Source: an uncultured Prevotellaceae bacterium
GTDB lineage: Bacteria; Bacteroidota; Bacteroidia; Bacteroidales; Bacteroidaceae
Length of the DNA: 64,000 nt
Direction: 5' to 3'
Assembly: GCA_900318815.1 (NCBI GenBank)
Contig: ONMA01000008.1
Coordinates: 124,001-188,000, forward strand
A model generated the notes under the pieces. The model worked only from the letters and a program-made list of their open reading frames with translations. It was not told the DNA's origin and searched no databases. Positions 25,470 to 34,434 of this stretch are shown here, one piece after another. The translations under genes were made by a program, and so were the position numbers. The stretch's first letter is position 1, and every line of letters begins with the position of its first letter.

Positions 25470-27149
25470 TCAGTACTTGAAACTGCTTCCGCCTACGAAC
25501 TCGCGCATGATGCTCGTGGGCGGAATCTCTTTGTCGCTCACGGGAATGAAATAGTGAATGAATTTCAGCAAGCGGTGTGCCTCGGCATACTCAGGGCAGT
25601 TTCTCGGAACCGACCCAAGGATAATCTCGGCATGCGTGCGAAGCACGGCAAACTCAATGTTGAGTGCCGAGTTGAACATGACGTCGGCAGTCTCCTGATA
25701 AGGGAAAATCCACTTGTCTTCGGCTGCGCATACATTCTTCCACTGGCTGATGGTCTCGCGAGCCGTATAGGCACCTTTATTATAGTCGCGGATGATGCGG
25801 CGCAACAGGCGGTTGTCGCGAGTGGGAATCCAGTTGTGATCGTCGAGCGAGATGCTGGTCAGTGCCGAGATATAAATCTTGAACTTTGCCGCGTCGGGAA
25901 TGGTTTTCGTCAACAATGGGTTCAGCGCATGAATACCCTCAATAATCAGCACGTTGTCATTACCCAGTTTCAAGCGCTTGCCGTTATACTCGCGCTTGCC
26001 TGTAACAAAGTTATACTCAGGCACCTCGACACGCTCGCCCTTCATCAGACGCGATAAGTGGTCTTCCAGCAGATGATAGTCCACCGTCTCAATATTGTCG
26101 AAGTCATAGTCGCCATTAGGCAGCTTCGGCGTGTCCAAGCGATTGACGAAGTAATCATCGGTAGAGAACGACATGGGGCGAAGCCCGCAGGCCAGCAGCT
26201 GTATGCTCAGGCGCTTGCAGAAGGTGGTCTTACCCGACGACGAGGGCCCCGTAATCAGGATGATGCGGATAGGCTTCTCCGTGTCATGGAAACGCCGTTC
26301 TATCTCCTCGGCAATCTGCACAATCTTCTTCTCTTGCAAAGCCTCGCTCACCTGTATCAGTTCCGAGGCATGTCCCCGCAGGACAGCCTTGTTCACGTCG
26401 CCCGCATTCGACAGGTGCATGATGATGTCCCAACGCACCTTCTCGGCATAGATCTCAAACGTCTTGGGCATCGGGACCATCTCAGCCAACTTCGACGGGT
26501 CGTTCCAGTCGGGCACGCGCAGCAGCATACCGTCATTGAGCCGCTCCAGTCCCCACACGTTCAGATAGCCTGCCGAGGGCACAAGCGGCCCGTAATAATA
26601 GTCCACCGTCTCGCCTAACGTGTAATAGTCGCTGTAGATTTGTCCGCTCGTCTCTAACAGCTTCACCTTATCAGAAAATCCACGTTCCTGAAAGATGCGG
26701 ATAGCCTCCTCGTTGGTGGCCTCATTGCGACGGAAGGGCATGTTCAGGTTGATGATTTCCTGCATCCGCTCACGAATGCGCTCCACGTCGCCATCCTCTA
26801 ATGACTCGCCGTTACGCTTCTTGAAGTTACAGTAGTAACCTCGACTCAGGGGATGCTCAATAAACAGTTTCGACCCAGGGAAAAGATCCTGCGTGGCTTT
26901 GTAGAGTACAAAGCAGAGCGACCGCACGTAGACACGGTGGCCGCTGCCCTCGCGGGCATCGAGGAACTCCACGTCGCGGTTCTGATAGAGCCTGAATTTC
27001 AGGCCCTGCGAGGCGTTATTCACTTTGGCCGAGACCACGGGGAAAGGGAGTTTGATGTCGTCGGCAAACTCCTGATAGACGTCAAGCAGCGAGGTTCCTT
27101 CCGGGAAACTCTTCGTGACGCCATTGTTCTTGCAACGGATTTGGAGCAT
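25470..27149 (-). CDS. Nucleoside kinase with TGS-like N-terminus
   Basis: 559 residues. The N-terminal part begins with a ubiquitin-like TGS pattern (IRCKNNGVTKSFPEGTSLLD) followed by a ThrRS-second-domain-like region (IEHPLSRGYYCNF). The C-terminal half is a uridine kinase/PRK-type P-loop kinase with GPSSSGKTTF near residue 298 and DDYFVNR downstream. This fusion is common in Bacteroidota and in Thermotoga-type nucleoside kinases. It probably phosphorylates a pyrimidine or related nucleoside. The 5' leader carries one 27-bp repeat unit. Confidence 0.87.
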   Translation of the reverse strand: MLQIRCKNNGVTKSFPEGTSLLDVYQEFADDIKLPFPVVSAKVNNASQGLKFRLYQNRDVEFLDAREGSGHRVYVRSLCFVLYKATQDLFPGSKLFIEHPLSRGYYCNFKKRNGESLEDGDVERIRERMQEIINLNMPFRRNEATNEEAIRIFQERGFSDKVKLLETSGQIYSDYYTLGETVDYYYGPLVPSAGYLNVWGLERLNDGMLLRVPDWNDPSKLAEMVPMPKTFEIYAEKVRWDIIMHLSNAGDVNKAVLRGHASELIQVSEALQEKKIVQIAEEIERRFHDTEKPIRIILITGPSSSGKTTFCKRLSIQLLACGLRPMSFSTDDYFVNRLDTPKLPNGDYDFDNIETVDYHLLEDHLSRLMKGERVEVPEYNFVTGKREYNGKRLKLGNDNVLIIEGIHALNPLLTKTIPDAAKFKIYISALTSISLDDHNWIPTRDNRLLRRIIRDYNKGAYTARETISQWKNVCAAEDKWIFPYQETADVMFNSALNIEFAVLRTHAEIILGSVPRNCPEYAEAHRLLKFIHYFIPVSDKEIPPTSIMREFVGGSSFKY

Positions 27150-27162
27150 AGTGTATCGTTGA

Positions 27163-27190
27163 CGATTATACGGTTAGACGGATGAACGTT
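27163..27190 (-). repeat. Single 27-bp repeat unit in kinase leader
   Basis: Read on the minus strand: ACGTTCATCCGTCTAACCGT. It lies between the promoter and the start codon, so it is transcribed in the 5' leader of the kinase mRNA. Confidence 0.8.
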
Positions 27191-27203
27191 ACTTTTCACT
27201 TTC

Positions 27204-27235
27204 CAAAGGTACTCGTTTTTTCACTTATCACCAAA
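27204..27235 (-). promoter_or_regulatory. Promoter of nucleoside kinase gene
   Basis: Minus-strand TTTG (27232-27235) and TACCTTTG (27204-27211), spacer 20 bp. Confidence 0.7.
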
Positions 27236-27359
27236 ATATTTAATGAATATTACGAAAATATAATGGCCGAAAAGATGGTCTTTTTGCTGCTTATGTTAAA
27301 AAACAACAAGTTTTAAGAAAAAATCATCGTCGATGAACCCTGAACTATGAACTTTTTAT

Positions 27360-27367
27360 TACCTTTG
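27360..27367 (+). promoter_or_regulatory. -7 element of rpoD
   Basis: TACCTTTG, 27 bp before the ATG at 27395. It excludes the upstream Met at 27347. Confidence 0.6.
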
Positions 27368-27394
27368 CACGAACGCTTTAAAAATACTGAGACC

Positions 27395-28258
27395 ATGAGA
27401 CAACTGAAGATCACAAAGTCTATAACAAATCGAGAGAGTCAGTCGCTCGATAAATATCTACAGGAGATAAGCAAGGAAGACCTTATCAGCGTAGAAGAAG
27501 AAGTGGAGCTGGCCCAGCGCATCCGGAAGGGAGACCGCAGAGCCTTGGAACGTCTTACACGTGCCAATCTGCGATTTGTGGTCAGCGTAGCCAAGCAATA
27601 CCAGAACCAGGGACTCACCCTGCCCGACCTCATCAACGAGGGCAATATGGGCCTTATCAAGGCCGCCGAGAAGTTCGACGAGACACGCGGCTTCAAGTTC
27701 ATCTCATACGCTGTATGGTGGATTCGCCAGAGCATCCTCCAGGCCATTGCTGAACAGAGCCGCATCGTGCGTCTGCCCCTCAACCAGGTGGGGTCTGTCA
27801 ACAAGATTAACCGCATGCTCAACAAGTTCGAGCAGGAGAACGAGCGTCGCCCGTCAATCGACGAGATTTCAGAGCACGTAGACCTGCCGAAAGATAAAAT
27901 CGACGAGGCCCTCAGTGTCAACAGTCGACATGTGTCGGTAGATGCCCCCTTCGCCGAAGGCGAGGACAACACCTTGCTCGACGTTCTTGTGGGCGAAGAC
28001 ACTCCCACCACTGACCGCGAGCTGGTCATGGAATCGCTACGGTCTGAAATCAACAGTGCCCTGAAGATTCTGTCGCCACGCGAGCGCAGCATTATCGAGG
28101 CATTCTTCGGCATCAACCAGTCGGAGAAGACTCTTGAGGAAATAGGCAGCAAATACGGACTGACGCGCGAGCGAGTAAGGCAAATCAAGGAGAAAGCCAT
28201 ACGCCGCCTGCGCGACAACACCCAGAACAAGCTGCTAAAGAGCTATTTAGGACAATGA
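27395..28258 (+). CDS. rpoD: Primary sigma factor RpoD/SigA
   Basis: 287 residues from [19 protein letters not shown], the standard N-terminus in Bacteroidota, where region 1.1 is absent. Regions 1.2 and 2 are canonical ([39 protein letters not shown]), and region 4.2 ends [19 protein letters not shown]. This sigma reads the TAnnTTTG promoters seen across the window. The stop overlaps the next gene's ATG. Confidence 0.95.
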   Translation: MRQLKITKSITNRESQSLDKYLQEISKEDLISVEEEVELAQRIRKGDRRALERLTRANLRFVVSVAKQYQNQGLTLPDLINEGNMGLIKAAEKFDETRGFKFISYAVWWIRQSILQAIAEQSRIVRLPLNQVGSVNKINRMLNKFEQENERRPSIDEISEHVDLPKDKIDEALSVNSRHVSVDAPFAEGEDNTLLDVLVGEDTPTTDRELVMESLRSEINSALKILSPRERSIIEAFFGINQSEKTLEEIGSKYGLTRERVRQIKEKAIRRLRDNTQNKLLKSYLGQ

Positions 28259-28788
28259 AACATTATTTATATTCCCTACTCGCGGTAGCACTCATTGCCT
28301 GGGGCACCGCGCAGAGCACTTCGGCCAAGCGAGTCGTCGTGCCACAAATGTACATGTTCGGCTTTGCCGCATCGTTCAGCGACACCATCGTCTATTTCAC
28401 CGACATCCAGCAAGTAGACAGCACGTGGATCGACACCAAGAACAACTTCCTCCAGAGCCGTGACGTCTACGCCGCACAGCTCCGCACCTTCCTTGGCGGA
28501 AGAAAAGGTATGCCTAATCGCACCTGTGTCGTGTTCTACAACACCAAGCGCTCTAAAATCGAGAAGAAGTACCTCAAGATGCGCCAGCTCTACACTAAGG
28601 GTAAGGACGGACAGCAGCATTTCGACATCCGCTTCCTCGACGACGGCGAGTTCCGCTTCAAGCCCATCGACCTCTCTGAGCTAAACATTCAGGAAGAGGA
28701 AGAGGCTGCACAGCTCAAGGCAGCCAAGCGAAAGGGTAAAAAGGAAAAGCCCACCCAAGCCCTCCCGAAGGGAGGGATGTCTAGATAG
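28255..28788 (+). CDS. Secreted protein of unknown function with repeat-encoded tail
   Basis: 177 residues. N-terminal signal peptide ([21 protein letters not shown]). The body (residues about 25-140) resembles no family I recognise; it is rich in aromatic and basic residues and ends in a Glu/Lys-rich segment. The last 14 residues ([13 protein letters not shown] plus Glu before) come from the palindromic repeat at 28748. It is translationally coupled to rpoD by a 4-bp overlap. The original C-terminus was probably near residue 163. Confidence 0.75.
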   Translation: MKHYLYSLLAVALIAWGTAQSTSAKRVVVPQMYMFGFAASFSDTIVYFTDIQQVDSTWIDTKNNFLQSRDVYAAQLRTFLGGRKGMPNRTCVVFYNTKRSKIEKKYLKMRQLYTKGKDGQQHFDIRFLDDGEFRFKPIDLSELNIQEEEEAAQLKAAKRKGKKEKPTQALPKGGMSR

Positions 28789-28909
28789 ATGATAACGATG
28801 TAAAAAGCCTACCCAAGCCCTCCCAAAGGGAGGGATGTCTAGATAGATGATGACGATGTAAAAAGCCTACCCAAGCCCTCCCAAAGGGAGGGATGTTTAG
28901 ATAGATAAA
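28748..28909. repeat. Three palindromic repeats (PTQALP family)
   Basis: Copies at about 28748-28790, 28807-28850 and 28866-28909, each with CCCAAGCCCTCCC-(A/G)AAGGGAGGG and a TAGATAGAT tail, separated by near-identical GATGA(T/C)GATGTAAAAAG-type linkers. The first copy is inside the coding region of the preceding gene. Confidence 0.9.
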
Positions 28910-28915
28910 ATCGTT

Positions 28916-29129
28916 CATCTGTCTAACCGTCAAAAGAATCGTTCATCCGTCTAACCGTCAAAAGAATCGTTCATCCGTCTAACCGTCAATAAAAAATCGT
29001 TCATCCGTCTAACCGTCAAAAAATCGTTCATCCGTCTAACCGTCAAAAGAATCGTTCATCCGTCTAACCGTCTAAAATTCGTTCAACCGTCTAACCGTCA
29101 AAAAAATCGTTCATCCGTCTAACCGTCAA
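28916..29129. repeat. 27-bp tandem repeat array, eight units
   Basis: Eight units with ATCCGTCTAACCGTCAAA core. As at 17.4 kb, the array directly follows PTQALP-family repeats and ends CCGTCAA immediately before the ATG of the next gene. Confidence 0.9.
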
Positions 29130-30059
29130 ATGGAGAATAGAAACTATAGAATCGCCGACCTCGACATCTGCATCAGCTATGCCGACAATGCCATTGCCGA
29201 TGCAGCTTTGTTGTCCTCTTTCGCTCCGTTTCAGATAGAGGAGAGTGGAGAGAGGAGAGAGGAGAGTGAAGTGTCTGCCCTCTCTCCCCTCTCCTCTCTC
29301 CCCTCTCCTCTATTCCGTCTCACCGTCGACAACTCCATGAAGCGCGACAAGAGCAGCACGCTGATACGCTCCTTCGACACGGGCAACGGCGACACCGTGG
29401 TCTACCGTCTTCCCGATGGCGGCTACCAGTACGTCATCTGCAACCTCCGGGGCGAGGCATGCTGTCTGTTGGAGGCTCACCGTCAGTTCACCGACTGCTA
29501 CTGCGCTCTTCGGGGCGATGGCAACATGCGTCATTTCGGTCTCAACAACGCCCTGATGATGTCCTTTGCCTTTGCCGGAAGCTACCACTCCACTGCACTC
29601 GTCCATGCCTCGTGCATCAAACAGGGCGAATGGGGCTACCCCTTTACCGCCAAGAGCGGAACGGGCAAGAGTACCCATACCGGCCTGTGGATGCAGGTCA
29701 TCGAGGGATGCGAACTGCTCAACGACGACAACCCCGTAGTGCGTATTATCGACGGTCAACCCTATATCTACGGTTCACCCTGGAGCGGCAAGACCCCTTG
29801 CTACCGTAACATCAGAGCCCGTTTAGGAGCTATGACACGCATAGAACGCAGCATGCACAACGAGTGCGAGCGGTTAGGCACCGCCCAAGCTTTCGCCTCC
29901 ATCCTCCCCGCCTGTTCCTCCATGCAGTGGGACCCGGAAGTTCACTCCAACCTCTGCGACATCATCAGCCGCATCATTGAGACAACCCCCTGCTACACCA
30001 TGCACTGCCTGCCCGACGAGGAGGCGGCGCGTGTGTGCCATCAAACCATCAGCCGATGA
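29130..30059 (+). CDS. HprK-like serine kinase family protein
   Basis: 309 residues. P-loop AKSGTGKSTHTGLW near residues 173-186 with ELLNDDNPVV behind it as Walker B-type Asp pair; this is the arrangement of HprK-related kinases that occur in peptide-modification clusters (for example lasso peptide serine kinases). Residues about 36-68 are a Glu/Arg then Ser/Pro/Leu low-complexity stretch encoded by an inverted purine/pyrimidine repeat. The stop overlaps the next ATG (ATGA). Substrate is unknown; it need not be HPr. Confidence 0.8.
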   Translation: MENRNYRIADLDICISYADNAIADAALLSSFAPFQIEESGERREESEVSALSPLSSLPSPLFRLTVDNSMKRDKSSTLIRSFDTGNGDTVVYRLPDGGYQYVICNLRGEACCLLEAHRQFTDCYCALRGDGNMRHFGLNNALMMSFAFAGSYHSTALVHASCIKQGEWGYPFTAKSGTGKSTHTGLWMQVIEGCELLNDDNPVVRIIDGQPYIYGSPWSGKTPCYRNIRARLGAMTRIERSMHNECERLGTAQAFASILPACSSMQWDPEVHSNLCDIISRIIETTPCYTMHCLPDEEAARVCHQTISR

Positions 30060-30535
30060 GAACCATTACCGTCGACAACGCCATACTGCTCCCCTTCATC
30101 ATCAACGAGCTACAGCAGAACCCGGGCAAGACCGTTACCCTGCCACTGCGCGGGCGCAGCATGCGTCCCTTCCTTGAGGACGGACGCGACAAGGCGCTGC
30201 TCACCTTAGCCACCAACCCGCAGGTGGGCGATGCCGTGCTGGCCGAGGTCAGGCCGAAGGTCTATGTGCTCCACCGCATCATCGCCATCAAGGGAGAGCA
30301 CGTCACGCTACGTGGCGACGGCAACCTCTCCGACGAACACTGTACCCTCAGCGACATCAAGGCCACGGCCCTTGGGTTCTACCGCAAAGGACGCAACACC
30401 CTCGACAGCACCGACGCGGCCAAATGGCGCATCTACTCCTGGTGCTGGACGCGACTATACCCCATACGTCGCTACCTGCTCTTTGCCCTACATCCACACA
30501 TCCCGCAACGCATCAAAACATTATTATCAATATGA
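30056..30535 (+). CDS. S24/S26-family peptidase-like protein
   Basis: 159 residues. The signal-peptidase-type serine motif appears as LPLRGRSMRPFLEDG near residues 28-42, and the Lys region as AVLAEVRPKVYVLHRIIAIKGEHV; GDGN follows. A basic/aromatic C-terminal segment (WCWTRLYPIRRYLLFAL) may contact the membrane. Overlaps both neighbours by ATGA junctions. Position between kinase and PqqD-like genes suggests it processes a small peptide or leader rather than general preproteins. Confidence 0.78.
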   Translation: MRTITVDNAILLPFIINELQQNPGKTVTLPLRGRSMRPFLEDGRDKALLTLATNPQVGDAVLAEVRPKVYVLHRIIAIKGEHVTLRGDGNLSDEHCTLSDIKATALGFYRKGRNTLDSTDAAKWRIYSWCWTRLYPIRRYLLFALHPHIPQRIKTLLSI

Positions 30536-30801
30536 AAGTAAAAGAAGGATTTACGCTACGCAATGTCTGTGGCGAAAACATCATCGTAGCCGAAGGTATC
30601 GCCAACATCGACTTCGGCTCTATCATCAGTCTCAACGAGTCGGCTGCCTATCTCTGGGAGAAGGCAAAGCAGCAGGACTTCACTACGGAAGACCTTGTCC
30701 GGTGGCTCACCGAAGAATACGACGTCGACGAACCTACCGCCCAGCACGACGCACAGATCCTCGTTAACGACTGGCTGAAGGCCGGCATCATCGAGGAATA
30801 G
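30532..30801 (+). CDS. PqqD-family peptide-binding protein
   Basis: 89 residues. The PqqD fold pattern is clear: FTLRNVCGENIIVAEG, then GSIISLNESAAYLWE, then the helical TEDLVRWLTEEYDVDE and LVNDWLKAGIIEE. PqqD-like domains (RRE) bind leader peptides of ribosomally made, modified peptides. Start confirmed by the ATGA overlap. No precursor peptide or modifying enzyme (radical SAM, ATP-grasp) is seen within several kb. Confidence 0.85.
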   Translation: MKVKEGFTLRNVCGENIIVAEGIANIDFGSIISLNESAAYLWEKAKQQDFTTEDLVRWLTEEYDVDEPTAQHDAQILVNDWLKAGIIEE

Positions 30802-30830
30802 CCAGCTTACTATGCCTGTTTTTCGTACAG

Positions 30831-31074
30831 CGATTGAAAGACGCTGAAAGCGTCACCTCTCAATAGCCGTGGGCCGGTACGACCTGCGGATAGAACGTGA
30901 GAAGGTACATCGACCCCAAAGGGGTCGCCCATTGTACTGTTAGGGCACGCTCATTCCCGAGCAAGCTCGCCTACCCGTTGCCTTTCAGCGTGTTTATTTA
31001 TTTTTTTCCGTTATCCGTAGGTCCTTCGGACACTACGGCTACTGAGAGGTGACGCTTTCAGCGTCTTTCAATCG
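30831..31074. repeat. 244-bp composite palindrome (REP-like)
   Basis: The outer arms (30831-30872 and about 31033-31074) match over about 40 bp; each contains GACGCTGAAAGCGTCACCTC. Inside are nested hairpins around GACCCCAAAGGGGTCG and ACGACCTGCGGAT. The same modules recur at 51318-51596. No gene is seen in this gap. Confidence 0.88.
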
Positions 31075-31092
31075 CAGCACGCTATTTTTTTC

Positions 31093-32379
31093 CTATTCTA
31101 CCTTTATCATATAGGGATAGGAGGCTGGTTCTTTGGTGTATTCCTTGGCCGGACAACCTACGACTACTAAATAGAGTTTCTTGATGTTTCCTGGATTGGT
31201 ATAGGAAAGCGTCATCTTGGACGAAGAGTGAGTACCAAGATAGGTGGCATTGTTGCTATTGTCAACGGCCACAAGACCATAGCGATAGCCTATATTATTG
31301 TCCTGCGGAAGTCCCCGGAACTGAATCTTCACCGTCTTGCCGACGGGTGGAAGCATTATCTCATCTACATTGAAGCCGTAGGTCTCAGGCACGTTGACGG
31401 GCTTCTTCCACCCATTGAGCGTATCCGTCATCTCGCTCTGCAACTCACAGGCATAGCGAATACTCTCCTTGCGCTTGTCGGGGAAGTCGAAAGTAATGAG
31501 ACGGCTATAGCAGTCGAGCAGTTCATCGCCCATCCTCTGAACATCCACGTTATACATACGCATATAGGTCTGGGTGAAGTCCTCATCTGCCTTGCCACCA
31601 CGAAACATGTCGGCCATGTAGGTAAGCCCATGCAGGTAGCTCCAATACTCAAGGACGAACGGGGCGTGATACATGTTCTCATTGTTGAAGAGACTCAGGT
31701 GGATGTTCTTCTTGTAGGCTTCCCAATGATAGTTCTCGTCGGTAGTCCAGCGCGGGTTCACTTGCCAGAGCATCCACTGGGCACTGGTTTCAAAGATGGG
31801 GCCGCTCAAGCCTTGCGACTGTCCGTCGCAGGCAATCTGTATCTGGAACGAATGGCCAATCTCGTGGGCTATGCAATTGAGCGTCTTGTCCTGCACACGG
31901 TTGGGCGTAATCCACAGCGCACCAATCACATCGTCGTAGCAACCGCCGTAGGCCGTTCCTTCTAATGAGTATTTCAGCATCACCATCATGCGGTAGCGTT
32001 CGGCCTTGCTACCGGGCAGCAGGAAACCCATCATGTCGCGATAGACGTTGTAGAAATACTCCACACGCGCAAGCAGGTTGTCTAAGTCGACGGTCATGGG
32101 CTGGCCGTCGAGGTCAGGTGCCTTGCTGAGGTCGTCGCCGAAACCCTTCTCCCAGAAGCACACTACATTGGGCGTGCAGGCCATGCGGTAGTAGCTCCAC
32201 GTCGACTCCCTATCGGTGAAATCGTTGTCGCGCAGCTCCTCCGGGATGTATATTTCCTTCCCTGAAGGAATTGCATAACCGCTACTCGTCTGCGTTTCCT
32301 GAGCTTGCAGGCCTAATAGCCCCGCAGACACTAAAGCAAAAATACATAAAATCCGTTTCATAATAGTTTGTTTTTTCAT
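31093..32379 (-). CDS. Secreted metallopeptidase-like protein (DUF6055-like)
   Basis: 428 residues from MKKQTIMKRILC (422 from MKRILC at 32361). Signal peptide ends LGLQA-Q. The zinc motif LNCIAHEIGHSFQIQ lies near residue 175, with a Glu-rich WMLWQVNPRW region behind it. Architecture resembles the DUF6055/putative zinc protease proteins of gut Bacteroidota; a C-terminal beta domain follows (residues about 330-428). It is the last gene of a three-gene operon after the TonB-dependent receptor, with 42 bp between, and may digest or release a ligand for that receptor. Confidence 0.72.
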   Translation of the reverse strand: MKKQTIMKRILCIFALVSAGLLGLQAQETQTSSGYAIPSGKEIYIPEELRDNDFTDRESTWSYYRMACTPNVVCFWEKGFGDDLSKAPDLDGQPMTVDLDNLLARVEYFYNVYRDMMGFLLPGSKAERYRMMVMLKYSLEGTAYGGCYDDVIGALWITPNRVQDKTLNCIAHEIGHSFQIQIACDGQSQGLSGPIFETSAQWMLWQVNPRWTTDENYHWEAYKKNIHLSLFNNENMYHAPFVLEYWSYLHGLTYMADMFRGGKADEDFTQTYMRMYNVDVQRMGDELLDCYSRLITFDFPDKRKESIRYACELQSEMTDTLNGWKKPVNVPETYGFNVDEIMLPPVGKTVKIQFRGLPQDNNIGYRYGLVAVDNSNNATYLGTHSSSKMTLSYTNPGNIKKLYLVVVGCPAKEYTKEPASYPYMIKVE

Positions 32380-32421
32380 TAAGTAATCAATAACTGAAGA
32401 GTCATAATAGTCATACATACA

Positions 32422-34431
32422 TCACATTCTGTCCAAATCGACCGACAAGCCCAGGCTGAAGGAAGTGCCCGTGGTGAGCGGAGCGCAATAGTAATAGGTC
32501 TTGGGCTTGAAATTGAAGAGGTTGTCGATGGCGGTATTGACTCTGATGCCCCGCCAGATGTGGTGCTGGAGCATGAGTTTCCAGAGGGTATAGCCCTGGT
32601 CTACATCCTTGCGTCCCGACTGCGGTTTACCAAGATAGCGGCCCGAGAGGGCTGCATCAAGGGCATAGTGCCGCGAGAAACGATGGTCGTAGCCCACTCG
32701 CCAGGTCATGGAGTGAGAACGGGGCTGATAAAAGTCGGAATAATAGACGCTGCCCGTCTCCTTCATCCAAGAATAGTTGAGCTTGAGCGAAAGTCCGCAA
32801 TCCCAGATATGTCCCAGGCTGGCATCCACGCCCCATACCGTAATCCCGTCCTCGTTCCAGTAGAGCGCACTCTCCATGCCCTCATGGATACCGCCGTCGA
32901 TGGTGGTGATGCGCTTGTCGAAAATGTTGCAGTAGCCCATGAGGGTAAAGTTATAGCGACCGTCCAAGAAGCCACTGTTGCGGATGCGGTTCGTTCGCTC
33001 GATGGCCACGTTGAAGTTATTGCTCTTCTCTGGCTGCAGGTCGGGATTACCTCTTAACAGATACCCCATGTTGCCCATGTCGAAGTGCATGTACATCTCC
33101 TTGAGCGTGGGAGCGCGGAACCCGCTGGCATAGTTGGCACGGAAGGTCATCCAGGGAAACTTATACACCACGGCGAGCCGCTCTGTGAGTGCTTTCTGTG
33201 CTGATGCTGAGAAATAGTCGTATCTGACACTTCCCACGATGTTCAGTTGCTCGGTGATGTTCCAGTCGAACTGAGCATAGCCGTCGATATTGTTCTGCGA
33301 GTGGCTGGTGCCCGTCACGAACTGGTAGGTCGAGAGATAGTCGTTCATGTAGTCGACCCCGACGATGAGGTTGTTCTTGCCAAACTGATTGCTGAACAGC
33401 GCATGTACTACATGCTGTCGGTTGCTATAGTCGTGGTCGTGGGTACGAGTGCCGTCTGGCAGAAAGTTGGCCTTGTCATACTGGTCGAAGGCGTAGGAGA
33501 TTTCCAATCCCCCGCACCCCCGAAAGACATATCGGCCCTTCAGCCCTCCGCTGTAGCCCTTGAAGTGATAGTCGTGGGTGTCGCGCTCGCTCGTTCGGAA
33601 GAAGTAGCCGCCCCGGCCTGTGAGTGTCAACTGGTCAGTAGCACGCCACGTCAGCCGTTCCTTCACGTTATAGGTCTCCTGACCATAGAGACGGCTCAGG
33701 TTGGAGTCATCATTCAGTACCGACTCATCGTAGGGCAACCCTTGCGCCTTCTTCAGCAGTTCTTGGGCAATCTCCTCGGAAGAGTATGGCTTGGGCAGGT
33801 TGACGGGGTCAATCTTGGTGTGTTGGAAATTCGTCTGGGAGTTCCATTTTGTCGTGTTGAAAGAGAAGCTGGCCCCGTTGCGCCACTCATGGCCGAAGGT
33901 GTTGTAGCGGGAGTGTACGTTGGCCGTCCACGGCTCTAAGTTCTCACGGCTGATGATATTAATAACCCCGCCCACGGCATTCGAGCCGTAGAGAGCCGAC
34001 GAGGCTCCTTTCACTATCTCAATGCGCCCCACGTTGTCGAGGTTCATTCGACTGTAGTCCACGTTGTCCATCGTCTCGCCCGCCATGCGCTCGCCGTCCA
34101 CCAAGAAAAGCACAGCATTGCCGCCAAAACCGCTCATGTTGAGCGAAGTCTCCTGACTCATGGCAAAGCCAAACTCCAAGCCGGGAATCTCCTGCGTCAG
34201 CAAGTCCTGGATGTTGGTAGCATCGACTATCTTGATGTCATGGAGCGTGATCAGGCGCGTCACCACAGGGGCATCCTTCAACGTCTTTGGCGAATGGGTA
34301 GCCGTGACGACGACAGGTTCAAGTTCGACAGAATCACGTATCGACTGTGCAGAGAGACTGATAGCTGGCATAGACAGAGCCATGCCAGCTATAAGAGAAT
34401 ACAGATACTTGCTCAACAATTGCTCCGTCAC
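32422..34431 (-). CDS. TonB-dependent receptor
   Basis: 669 residues. Signal peptide to about residue 28, then a TonB-box region (LEPVVVTATHSPKTL), the plug domain (LFLVDGERMAGETMDNVDYS; RIEIVKGASSALYGSNAVGG) and a 22-strand barrel ending in an aromatic-rich terminal strand. It is of the BtuB/CirA/heme-receptor size class, not SusC. Start is 3 bp after the calycin lipoprotein stop. Ligand is not determinable; iron, heme or cobalamin are the usual ones. Confidence 0.92.
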   Translation of the reverse strand: MTEQLLSKYLYSLIAGMALSMPAISLSAQSIRDSVELEPVVVTATHSPKTLKDAPVVTRLITLHDIKIVDATNIQDLLTQEIPGLEFGFAMSQETSLNMSGFGGNAVLFLVDGERMAGETMDNVDYSRMNLDNVGRIEIVKGASSALYGSNAVGGVINIISRENLEPWTANVHSRYNTFGHEWRNGASFSFNTTKWNSQTNFQHTKIDPVNLPKPYSSEEIAQELLKKAQGLPYDESVLNDDSNLSRLYGQETYNVKERLTWRATDQLTLTGRGGYFFRTSERDTHDYHFKGYSGGLKGRYVFRGCGGLEISYAFDQYDKANFLPDGTRTHDHDYSNRQHVVHALFSNQFGKNNLIVGVDYMNDYLSTYQFVTGTSHSQNNIDGYAQFDWNITEQLNIVGSVRYDYFSASAQKALTERLAVVYKFPWMTFRANYASGFRAPTLKEMYMHFDMGNMGYLLRGNPDLQPEKSNNFNVAIERTNRIRNSGFLDGRYNFTLMGYCNIFDKRITTIDGGIHEGMESALYWNEDGITVWGVDASLGHIWDCGLSLKLNYSWMKETGSVYYSDFYQPRSHSMTWRVGYDHRFSRHYALDAALSGRYLGKPQSGRKDVDQGYTLWKLMLQHHIWRGIRVNTAIDNLFNFKPKTYYYCAPLTTGTSFSLGLSVDLDRM

Positions 34432-34434
34432 AAC

